Origin: Ciborinia camelliae
Taxonomy: Eukaryota > Ascomycota > Leotiomycetes > Helotiales > Sclerotiniaceae
Reading direction: 5' to 3'
DNA: 64,000 nucleotides
Assembly: GCA_025890175.1 (NCBI GenBank)
Contig: JANPYM010000004.1
Span: forward strand, 2,434,682-2,498,681
Made by a program: the position numbers and the translations under genes. Shown here one piece after another: positions 55,500 to 64,000 of this stretch; the first letter of the stretch is position 1, and every line of letters starts with the position of its first letter. The notes below the pieces were generated by a model. It did not search any database. It saw nothing but the letters and a program-made list of their open reading frames with translations, and was not told the origin of the DNA.

Positions 55500-56640
55500 A
55501 TGCCTCCACCCGTGGTAAGTTATATGTGATTCATTATTGGTAGTTCTAATACTAATAAATTGGTAGACGCCATCACCCCATCGATTTGTGATCAAGAAAC
55601 AACCTCCACCTCCACCCCCACGATCCCAACTCGCGCAAGAATCAACTCCTCGTCTATCAAACACCCAGCAATTCAATACAACTCCTCGATTTACATTCTC
55701 TTCTACACCAAGACATGCTGGCACACAGAGTATACCATCATCTACACCCGTGGGAAGATATTTGACACCAGGTCATCGAACTCCAAAAACAAGAGAGCGT
55801 ATCGATGATCCTTCAGATGATTACCCAGCCCAGCTTCCTCTTCACGACTCGGTCGAAACAAATGGTGATTTCGATACAGATATAGAATTCTCAACACAGA
55901 ATGCAGAAGATGATTACGAAATAGACACACGATCTTCGAAACGTCGACGAATATCACCTTCACCGGCAGATGTCGCCTCTGAAGAATATGACGAATCAAA
56001 AGACGATGATTTACTACTATCCTCATCTCTCCCCATAGTTTCCTCACCAATATCCAACCGACCCAACGCCCTCCCATCTACAAATAGCAAGCCCAAATTT
56101 CTCCTCTCAACCCTCTTACCACCTTCAACACCACAATCCACAGCCCCTTCAACATTTCTCAAACCCCCTCGTTTTCGACCGCCCGATCCTGCCGAGACAC
56201 AAGGGAATACCGATCCTTTACCTGAACAATTTTCTCCGCATAGAAAGGGTCAGAAATATGTAGCTGGGGGTTTGGCGGCTGAAGTGAGAGATTGGTTGAT
56301 TGATATTGATTCTTCTATTCCTTCGCATGGTACTACTGGTGTGCAGAAAGGCAAAAATAAAGAATGGATTGTGAAAATGCTGGTGAATGAAGTTAGTGGG
56401 AGTGGGAGAATGGGTATGTGCTTGGTGAAAGGCAGACAGATGCGTGATGTGGATGGGGAGGAAGTGGTGGACGATTTGGGGATGGTGAAGGTTATATTAG
56501 CTGGAGAGGGAACGGGGACGGGATTACAAAGGGGAAGAGATGTCGAGGTTGGGAAAGTTGTACAAATCAAGGGCCCAGTTTGGGAGATGGTGGTTGAGGG
56601 GGAGAAATGGGGTGTTGGGGTTGATTGGAAGGTGTTGTGA
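55500..56640 (+). CDS. Conserved-looking fungal protein, unknown function
   Basis: Exons 55500-55514 and 55567-56640 encode 362 aa. The first exon is only five codons (MPPPV) and joins to TPSPHRFVIKKQPPPPPPR; the intron is GTAAGT...GGTAG. Residues ~1-200 are disordered, rich in Ser/Thr/Pro, with basic KRRR near 118 and acidic patches (ESKDDDLL). The folded part (~235-362) starts with a helix (AAEVRDWLIDIDS) and continues as alternating beta-strand-like segments ending in WEMVVEGEKWGVGVDWKVL. Its spacing is reminiscent of a small beta-barrel such as an OB-fold. That fold guess is weak. A nuclear protein is suggested by the basic cluster. I know no function for it. Confidence 0.75.
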
Positions 56641-57892
56641 CAATGAGATGAGAGGAGATGCAACTTCTCTACCTAACAAAATGCATAATCGGATATTATG
56701 ACCATGCAATAGGTAGTTAGATAGTTCTTCCCTAATAACTACTATTCTAAAGTCCTGCGCGGAATACAGAATATAGACTTCAAGTACAATATTTGCGACT
56801 ATATAAATACTATCTAGCTTACCTACACTTGCACTGCACTGCATTGAATTGCACTCTCTATCACCTCCATATTGTACCTGCCCATTTCATCCCGGCCAAA
56901 AACACAAACACAAACAAACACAAAAAATCCCAACCACCACACGAAATTCATCTCAGCCCTAAAACCCATATCGACACTACACACGCCGGGGACTGGGGAG
57001 CCCTGGGAGAATAATACGGAGTACCTACCTCGTCTAGTGGGTTACAGATTACGTACGGAGTCGTACAGTACCAAATGTGAAGTGGGCACGGCGTCTGAGT
57101 CAATCGGTAACCTGCATGCAGTCCGTACGATCCTAGTAGGTAGGTAGGTAAGGTAGGTTACATGGATACCGGAAGACGATGCGACGATGCCGAGACCCGT
57201 CATGCGATGCGATGCGATGCGAACCGGCGACGTGCACACACTCGGTGAATGGAAGGGTCGATTCGTATCATAGATAGGTAGGTAGGGTTAGAGGTTAGTT
57301 GGAACTTGGGTTGCCGATTTATTTGTTACTCATTTGCTAGGTACCTCCCTACCTACCTAATTCTTGTTGACCGCTTGCCGGTGTGTATTGTTATGTTACA
57401 CACGGGATATAGTACTTTGTTGGAATTTGTTCTTGCGTTTCATATCTGGAGGGGTAAGGGCTGGTGGGGTGTGGGGTGTGGGCTGGAATGAGTGAGTCCA
57501 TGGGTGAGATCATGCATGTTTCTATCGCATGTAAGGTAGGTGAATGGCTTTCTACATACCTACCCGCCTGGTAGGTAATCATTTGATAAGAAAGAGGATG
57601 GATGGATGGATGGAGTTCTTTCTACACTGTATATAAATATCCATCCGATTCTTGGTTTTGGGTAGCTATTTCTTTGATACCTATTCACATGTCCTTGTCT
57701 TTTTGGGGATGCACATCGCTATCCATAGGTATTTCTTTTCATGAAGTATTTACTTGCAATTTCACCTTGCTATCTCGTTCTTACGTTTTTTCCCATTCTG
57801 ATTCCAATAGACTGTAAGTACTACAAGTACTTTTATCAATCATATCAGACGAAGGGAAAATAAACACAAATACCTACTTAGCCTAAATAACC
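56641..57892. other. Repeat-rich intergenic region
   Basis: No gene. Simple repeats dominate: TAGG at 57132-57160 and 57270-57285, GCGAT pentamers at about 57203-57221, CCTAC runs around 57345-57360, and GATG at about 57597-57613. Exact TACGGAGTA at 57015-57023, with a one-mismatch copy near 57055. Confidence 0.6.
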
Positions 57893-58957
57893 ATGGCCAT
57901 AACCCCCTCCTCAACTATTCCCCATCCCCAAACCAAACCTTCTCCCTCCTCCCCCTCTACACCCCAACCCCCTTCATCACACCCCTCCCCCACAACCCCC
58001 CCAAATCCATCTCCACCCCTGCACCCCCCGCGATCTCCCGCGCATCGCGCTCCTCGAGCATCTAGCCTTCGAACACGATGAATTCAGCGACCTCGCATTT
58101 GGGAGCGCGAGGGGCAGCGACCTAGCATTACGCTTGCGAGCGGCTCAGTTTGGGAAATTTTTGGAGCGCGAGGGCTGTTGGTATGTGAAGGCTGTGTTGG
58201 TGGGGGAAGGGGGAGAGGAAGGGGAGATTGTGGGGATTGCGGGGTGGAGTGAGGGAGGGGGTGGAGGGGATGGGGATGGAGAGGGGAATGGGGGGGATAA
58301 GGGGAATAAGGGAGATAATGGGGATGGGAAGGGAAAGACAGAGACAAAGACAAAAGAGGAATTAGAGGAGATTTGGGGGAGGGGGGCGAATTTTAAATTG
58401 TGTGAAGATGTTTTTGTTAGGGGGGATGAATATATGATGGCGGCATGTGGAAAGGAAAGGTGGTTAAGTGCGTTGTCCCCATCTCCCCCTCAAATCCCTC
58501 CTCCCCTCCCCTCCTCCATCATCCCCCAACTAACCCCCATCCCCTCCCCCCATAGAACTCAACATCCTCACCATCCACCCCCAATACCAACGACTTGGAA
58601 TCGGGACGCTCCTCCTACAAGACGGACTCTCATACGCCGACAACCCAGTCCCAATCCCCAACACCCCTTCAATCCCCACCCCAGAAACAAACCCCCCAAA
58701 CCCCAACCCCCCCAACCCAAGGAATCCAAGTAATCCTAGGCGCCAGTCCCTGGGGCATCGGGCTATACCGAAAACACGGGTTTGAGAACGTGCACGTGAT
58801 GGAGATACGGTTGGGGGAGTATGAGGAGGGAGAGGGTATGGGGGGAGAGGGTAAGGGGGGAGAGGGTAAGGGGCGAGAGGATATGGGGAGCACGTCCACG
58901 AGCACGAGCACGATCACCAGGCATGTTATTATGAGGAGGCCTCCGAGGGGGAGGTAG
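57893..58957 (+). pseudogene. GNAT-type N-acetyltransferase with interrupted frame
   Basis: A strong-context ATG (57893) opens a Pro/Ser-rich frame, but the acetyltransferase N-terminus (DLPRIALLEHLAFEHDEFSD) lies in another frame from ~58023. No GT occurs between 57893 and 58023, so splicing cannot link them. An intron 58468-58555 (GTGCGT...ATAG) then joins ERWLK to LNILTIHPQYQRLGIGTLLL, the acetyl-CoA loop (RxxGxG). The conserved end (ILGASPWGIGLYRKHGFENV) is again in a different frame; the switch falls between 58645 and 58722, in runs of up to seven C. Either the gene is broken twice by C-run slippage, or the assembly miscounts these runs. An insertion rich in Gly/Asp/Glu sits at ~58225-58380. 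Substrate unknown. Confidence 0.6.
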
Positions 58958-59321
58958 GGGGGAAGGTAGAGGGGAGGGGAAGGGGGGAGCGAGAGGGGGA
59001 TGGGATATAAGGGATGGGATGGGATAAGAGCTGTTCATTTGTTCATTTATTCATTTGGGATGGGATAAGATATATACACACTATCAATCAATAATACCCC
59101 TATTATACCTAGTACCCATCCCATCCATATTAAATCAAATCAAATCTTACCTAGGGATGAAGCCTAGAGGTAAAAAGGGCACGGGGTATTACGTTTTAAC
59201 ATCAATTAATATCAATCATTCTCAAGTAATACATTCCAACCTCTGTATATCCATTTTCCTTTCCATTTCCACTATCTCGCATCTTATATCTCACATCTCA
59301 TAATTATATCTATATACAAAC

Positions 59322-59720
59322 CTACAAACCTACCTATCAAAAAATCCCACCAAGAGCAAAAGATACCTATCTATCTACCTACCTATCTACCTACCTACCT
59401 GTCTATCTGCCTATCTATATATTCTAAAACTATTTATCTAGGTATCTAGATAGATATTATAATATTCAACTCTAACCCCAACCCTAACCCTTACATCGAG
59501 ATCATTTACAAATTTACAAGTTTACAAATTTACCAATCAATTTACCTATACCTACCTATACACCACTTCCAACTTACTACATACATACTCACCTACCTAG
59601 TACCTACCTACCTACCTACCCACCCACCTACCTACCTATCCACCTATCTAACAACCTACAATCTATTAACCTATAACCTACCTACCTATCTACAACCTAT
59701 AACCTACAACATCTCATTAA
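59322..59720. repeat. CTAC/CTAT tetranucleotide island
   Basis: Degenerate runs of CTAC, CTAT and CCTA units over about 400 nt, interrupted by AT-rich bits. It is the largest of the many TAGG/CCTA microsatellites in the window. Confidence 0.85.
59472..59492. repeat. Short interstitial telomere-like repeat
   Basis: Three CTAACC-type units, one with a mismatch (CTAACC, CCAACC, CTAACC) plus a partial unit. This equals the C-rich strand of TTAGGG, the usual filamentous-fungal telomere unit. It is embedded in the CTAC island, so chance derivation from neighbouring repeats is possible. Confidence 0.5.
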
Positions 59721-59925
59721 ACCCACCCACCCTACCAACCAATCTACAACATCTCAAAAAAAAACCCTCAAACATCCCAAAAAACCCCCCAAAAACCCCC
59801 CCTCCCAAAAAACCAAAAAAAAAGAAACATAAACATAAACATAAACAACAAAAAGCCGCAAAGCTACAAAGCCAAAAAGGCAAATAATAAATAATTACTA
59901 GGTAGGTATCTATCCCCTTTATTTC

Positions 59926-60085
59926 TTCGCTACCGTTCGCTACCTAGGTACCGTTCGCTACCTAGGTACCGTTCGCTAGGTACCGTTCGCTACCGTACGC
60001 TACCGTACGCCACACTAGGTATACATATATTGCCTTACGCTCCTTACGCTACCTACGCTACCTACGCTACGCTACATTAGCTACA
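59926..60085. repeat. Nested tandem repeats built on TACCGTTCGC and TTACGCTACC
   Basis: From 59931 an 18-bp unit (TACCGTTCGCTACCTAGG) occurs twice, followed by 14-bp and 10-bp shortened copies and two TACCGTACGC variants. After 60030 a second series of TACGCTACC-like and CATTAGCTA units continues. The palindromes ACCTAGGT and GGTACC recur at unit joints. Confidence 0.85.
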
Positions 60086-60663
60086 TTAGCTATCTATGCA
60101 ACCAAACCAAGCTGATCAAAATCTGATTTGCTTTGCTTTGCTTTACTTTGCTGTGCTGGAGGTCTCTAGTGGTTTTTCTAGTATTCATCCCTCATCCCTC
60201 ATTCCCCATGCCTCCTCTCTCCTGCCTCCTCTACTAACCAACCCACCAACCCACCCATCCACCAACTCCCATTCACCATACCCTTCTCTCAACAAGATAG
60301 ATAACCCACCCAAGCAATCAATCCATGCCATCGAAGGAAAAAAAAAGAGCACACATGGACCAATTCTCCAAGTTTCTCATTTCTAGAAATCAAATCCCAT
60401 GCCATTTCTCCATCCTGAAAATCACCTACACCTATTCATGTCATCCGTAGTTCCCTTTCGAAATTCCAGATTTTTTTCCCCATCATGTAAATACAATTGA
60501 ATGCTCAGTGGCCACAGCTTTCCGATGAAGAGAGCGGGAAATGAATGGTTGAAAAAAATGTCTAATAAGCAGTTTACTGCCTACCATTTCAGTCCCACTC
60601 GATGCCCATTTTCATTTCTCTTCAAATCTTCCCTTTCTTCACTCATCAATGATAGTCCCTCCT

Positions 60664-62683
60664 TTACAATTCCAAATCATCACTAATACCGATATCGATA
60701 CTAGCAATGATATCATCATCCATCAAAGGTCTCCTGAATCCGGGAACTCCACCCTTCGACGTCGTCTGCAGCTTACTGAAGTTGGGTACCGGTAGAGCAT
60801 CGTTCTTAGCCGCAAGTTTAGGAGTATTGTTGGTCGAAGTGCCACTGGCTGGAGTAGCAGTTGCACTATCCTTGCCTCCACTATGATCGTGTTTGAATGT
60901 AGCACGAGTTTTTACACGTCGTGAATGATCTTCATCGACTATTTCTCCACGAGCAATTGCTGCTTCGGCTTGTCGAGCTGCACGACGTTCGTTAATCTGA
61001 GCTTGGCGAACTTCCTCAATGTTTCTGCGACGGTTCACTCGGTTTACTTGGGCAAGTCGGTCTTGTTGCGAGTGGATCTTTTTCTTGGGTGGTGCTTTGA
61101 GGGTGGTGCCATAGGCTAATTTAGCACTTTCGAGTGCCTCGAGTTCTGAACGATATTTCTCTTCCATTTCGGTATTGCCAAGTGCCTTCTGCTCCTTGAT
61201 AGCGTTGGTAATACGTACGCGTTCAGTTGCATTCCATCTTTCGGTCAACACGCCGGATTTTCTCAACTTCTCTCCAAGCTCGGCTTCAGTCCAGGGTCGG
61301 TTGACGAGAGCATTGATTTCTGCACACTTTTGCATCAACTTTGGCTTTGTTGGGACGGGTATGCCGTCGGCAATGCAATTTTGCTTATATCTTTGCCATT
61401 CAGCCTCTGTAAATCGAGAATCTGAGCAGGCGATGAATGGCCACGTTCTCTCAGACTTGCCATGAGCAGCGACCACATATTGTGTTGTCGAGAACTGCTT
61501 TCCAGTACTAGACATCATTGCGTATGGTCTGTCTTCTTTGAAGCCTAAGATGGAGTTAGCGTATTTATTGTAAGGGTAGCTCTGATGCATTAACCTTTAA
61601 CAAGGCCCATGCGGTAAAGGTTCTGGTTTGTCTCTTTGTCAACACCAATATTCACCCGAACGAAGCATCCAGTAATAGCGTCATCGAACCCAGGATAAAA
61701 GCAGACCATAGCGAATCTACTTCTACCAACTCGAACCCGCTCAAGATCGTAGAGAACCGCTGGTTCCGCATCACGGTAGTCTGGAGATGGCGACTTCTTC
61801 TTTGATTTTGATGCCGTCCATTCAACCTCGCTATCTCCACCAGCGTCATCATCCGAGTAATCATCGCGAGTGTCTCTTCGACCATCACCCTTATGGCGCT
61901 CCTTGTCTTCATCACGACGACGTTGGCGATCGTTCTTCTCCGCTCGTGCGCGCTTGAGACTGTCGATTCCAGTGCTGGCCTCTCCAACCTTTCCACCGCC
62001 AAGCTTGGTGCGTTGACGAGATGTCTTGCGCTGATTCTCATCCAAATCTGCAGTACCAGCCTTGCGCTTCTTATCTGCCTTCTTATTCTCCGCATCACGG
62101 GCATTCAGGAGCTGGCGAAGGGCTCTGTTTTGTCGATCCCTCTCGATTTCTTGGGCACGATCAGCTAAGACCTGCTCACGCTCAATTTCAGGCATAGACA
62201 AAATATTTGCCTTGTCGGATGCGTTCATAAATCGTCCTTCGAGAGGATAGCGATCAGCATCATCGCGGAAGCTTGCACCGTCAGAGTCGGAATCCGATTC
62301 GTCCATTGGAGCTGATCGTTCCGAACGAACGGATTCATCACCAGAAGAACTGTTGTAAAACATTAGGACAATGTCTAACTGCGTATGAAAATCGTAGAAA
62401 CATCTCGTAGATATAGATTCTGCGCGCATCTGCGACATGATGGGATATATAATGATATCAGATGATCGGTATGGCAGAAGAAAACTTACGCTTCGCCTTC
62501 CTCCTCAGAATCATCATTTCGTCGACCTCCCTTCTTCCCTCCTTTCTTAACTGCACTCTTAATCGCCCCATTGCGATCAGGCGATGAAGAACTCAATCTT
62601 CCTCCGTCGTTTGATGCGATTTGCTCTTCTCCAGAAGAATCATCTCCTGCAAGAGCGAGAAGTTCGTCATCAATATCCGCCAT
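60664..62683 (-). CDS. rtf1: Paf1 complex subunit Rtf1 (Plus3 domain)
   Basis: Complement exons 62490-62683, 61595-62349 and 60664-61544 encode 609 aa. The acidic N-terminus (MADIDDELLALAGDDSSGEE) is followed by the histone-modification domain at ~98-140, with YPLEGRF (99-105) and a helix EIEREQVLADRAQEIE. In yeast that domain contacts Rad6 and stimulates H2B ubiquitination. A basic and acidic linker leads to the Plus3 domain (~245-375), which includes LERVRVGRSRFA and continues across the second intron as LVKG|FKEDRPYAM. Plus3 binds the phosphorylated Spt5 repeat region. The C-terminal third is helical and charged and ends ISDDLEL. It is a nuclear elongation factor on RNA polymerase II chromatin. 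Divergent from COQ7. Confidence 0.95.
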
Positions 62684-63288
62684 TGTAATACTTTTGTAGT
62701 AGATTCTGGTGTATGTCTGTTTTCGCGTTCGAAGATGCAAGGTCTTCGAATTGTATATGGTAGAAAAGAACGAGGTGTTTGTAACTAAGTACCAACGATA
62801 GAGGTAGATGGGCGCAATTTGGAGGTTATCCAAACTTGTAATGTAAAAGTTGATTAGGGAATTCAACAATTGAAAGAGGAATGGAAGGTTTGGAGCAAAA
62901 GAAAATCTAGGAATTTTCTTCCGAAATGTGTTCTAATGATTCGGCGTACGGTGGAAATATAGTGAATTGATTGATATACGGAGTAGTATGATTTTGAGGG
63001 ACCCGTCCAGTCGCCTCTCCTTTGATAGAACATTAGCGTTAAATCTAGCGCGTTTCGCTTATGTCATGATTCAACGATTGGCGATAAGATACCAGGGTGC
63101 TGGGCATCTGATCTGAACGCGCTAATGAACCTCCGAGTCTCCGATATGCTCTGGCCATCATGAAGGAAGGTATGGAATTATTTATTAGTGGCCGTCTTGT
63201 ATATATATTTCCCATCTCATTGTATTAGACGACTTATTAGACTTATTAGACAAAAGATAGACGACTTTCTTATCATTCCACTACCAAA
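62684..63288. promoter_or_regulatory. Divergent promoter region, Rtf1 / COQ7
   Basis: 605 nt between opposed start codons. An exact TACGGAGTA lies at 62977-62985, near the middle. A TATATATAT stretch occurs near 63199, about 90 nt before the COQ7 ATG. No coding region. Confidence 0.5.
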
Positions 63289-64000
63289 ATGAACACATAT
63301 AGATTTTCCACTCGTTCTACGAGATCTCTTTTCACCACGACTCAAATGCCCCTCTACGATTTCCTAGCCCCAAGCTTCATCAGTTTCCCCAGATCATCGC
63401 GCAGCATTCGCCATCTCTCCACAACCCCGCCATCCCCCTCTACTCCTGCCAGTGCCTCTTCACTCCATTTCCAAAATGCCAATGAACGCCACCCCACCAA
63501 TCCCTCTCGCCCCGCTCCTCCCACAGGCGCAGAAGCAATCCCCTCCGCCACCCCATCCAAGAAACCCCTAACCGCCGCCCAAAAAGAATTCCTGACCAGC
63601 GCCCTCCGCGTGAACCAAGCCGGCGAGCTCGCCGCAACCCTAATCTACACCGCACAAACCCCCCCCATAACCAACGCGCACCCGCATCTGCGCCCCCTGA
63701 TGGCCCACATGTATGATCAAGAAGCCGGGCATTTCAAGACATTCAACCATCTGCTCGCGAAACATCGCATTCGCCCCACGGCCTTGACTCCCATTTGGTC
63801 ACTGGCGGCTTCGGCCCTGGGCTGGGGCACTGGCCTCATGGGTCGCGAAGCTGCGATGGCGTGTACGGAAGCGGTGGAAACGGAGATCGGGACCCATTAT
63901 AATGAGCAAGTCCAAGCATTGTTGGAGATGCAGGACCAGATGAAGGCGCGGGGCGAGGATATGGGAGAGGAGTTAACGGAGTTGTTGGGAACAATTAGAA
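63289..64000 (+). CDS. coq7: 5-demethoxyubiquinone hydroxylase COQ7 (partial, runs off right edge)
   Basis: The frame opens at ATG 63289 and stays open to the window end (237 codons seen). Residues 1-60 are rich in Ser/Thr/Arg without acids (MNTYRFSTRSTRSLFTTTQ), a mitochondrial presequence. The COQ7 core starts near residue 105 with LRVNQAGELAATLIY, which supplies the first diiron glutamate. DQEAGHF gives the ExxH pair, and TEAVETEIGTHYNEQ supplies more iron ligands before the final helix. The last ExxH part lies beyond the edge. The enzyme hydroxylates demethoxyubiquinone in the penultimate step of ubiquinone synthesis, on the matrix face of the inner mitochondrial membrane. It is GC-richer than neighbouring genes and intronless over the visible part. 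Confidence 0.93.
   Translation, partial: MNTYRFSTRSTRSLFTTTQMPLYDFLAPSFISFPRSSRSIRHLSTTPPSPSTPASASSLHFQNANERHPTNPSRPAPPTGAEAIPSATPSKKPLTAAQKEFLTSALRVNQAGELAATLIYTAQTPPITNAHPHLRPLMAHMYDQEAGHFKTFNHLLAKHRIRPTALTPIWSLAASALGWGTGLMGREAAMACTEAVETEIGTHYNEQVQALLEMQDQMKARGEDMGEELTELLGTIR

Larger units (their letters stand above)
58958..60663. other. Intergenic low-complexity region
   Basis: No gene supported. It begins with GGGA/GATGG purine-rich sequence, passes through A-rich and C-rich simple tracts, and contains the repeat islands listed separately. The last 300 nt are the probable 3' flank of Rtf1. Confidence 0.6.

Overview
The window is nuclear DNA of a filamentous ascomycete (Pezizomycotina). 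Genes carry short introns of about 45-120 nt with GT(A/G)(A/T)G(T/C) donors, CTAAC/TACTAAT-like branch points and AG acceptors. Spacing is loose, and CTAC/TAGG microsatellites are everywhere between genes. Protein content and intron style suggest Leotiomycetes, probably Sclerotiniaceae; that placement is inference from memory, not a search. Exon joins were worked out by hand from splice sites and protein family continuity.

Layout. 0.3-9.5 kb: Cyp40 cyclophilin (-), a six-exon D-aminoacyl-tRNA deacylase (-) divergent from CCR4-NOT subunit NOT3/5 (+), a poorly resolved multi-exon locus (+), and a C2H2 zinc-finger protein (+). 12.5-16 kb: a four-helix membrane protein (-) and the U3 snoRNP protein Utp15 (-). 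16-22 kb: gene-poor, with repeats and open-frame scraps. 22-32.5 kb: an F-box-like/zinc-binding protein (-), the replication checkpoint mediator Mrc1 (-) divergent from a MOT1-type molybdate transporter (+), and mitochondrial ribosomal protein uL22m (-). 33-43 kb: the U6 snRNP assembly factor SART3/Prp24 (+), convergent with isocitrate lyase (-), then neutral trehalase (-). 43-49.7 kb: gene-poor, ending in a decayed minus-strand gene. 49.7-56.6 kb: the fungal GT2 hyphal-growth glycosyltransferase (+), convergent with a sugar-porter MFS transporter (-), then an unknown fungal protein (+). 57-60.7 kb: a low-complexity island holding a GNAT acetyltransferase whose frame is broken inside C-runs. 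60.7-64 kb: Rtf1 of the Paf1 complex (-), divergent from COQ7 (+), which runs off the right edge.

The content is mostly housekeeping: RNA processing (NOT3/5, Utp15, SART3), translation (DTD, uL22m), chromatin and replication (Mrc1, Rtf1), and carbon/stress metabolism (isocitrate lyase, neutral trehalase, sugar transporter). I see no gene cluster, mobile element with intact coding capacity, CRISPR array or recognisable defence system. The points worth a second look are splice architecture (7-nt and 16-nt exons, an optional 51-nt intron), two upstream ORFs, two decayed or broken genes, abrupt intragenic GC shifts, a recurring TACGGAGTA 9-mer and several tandem-repeat islands.
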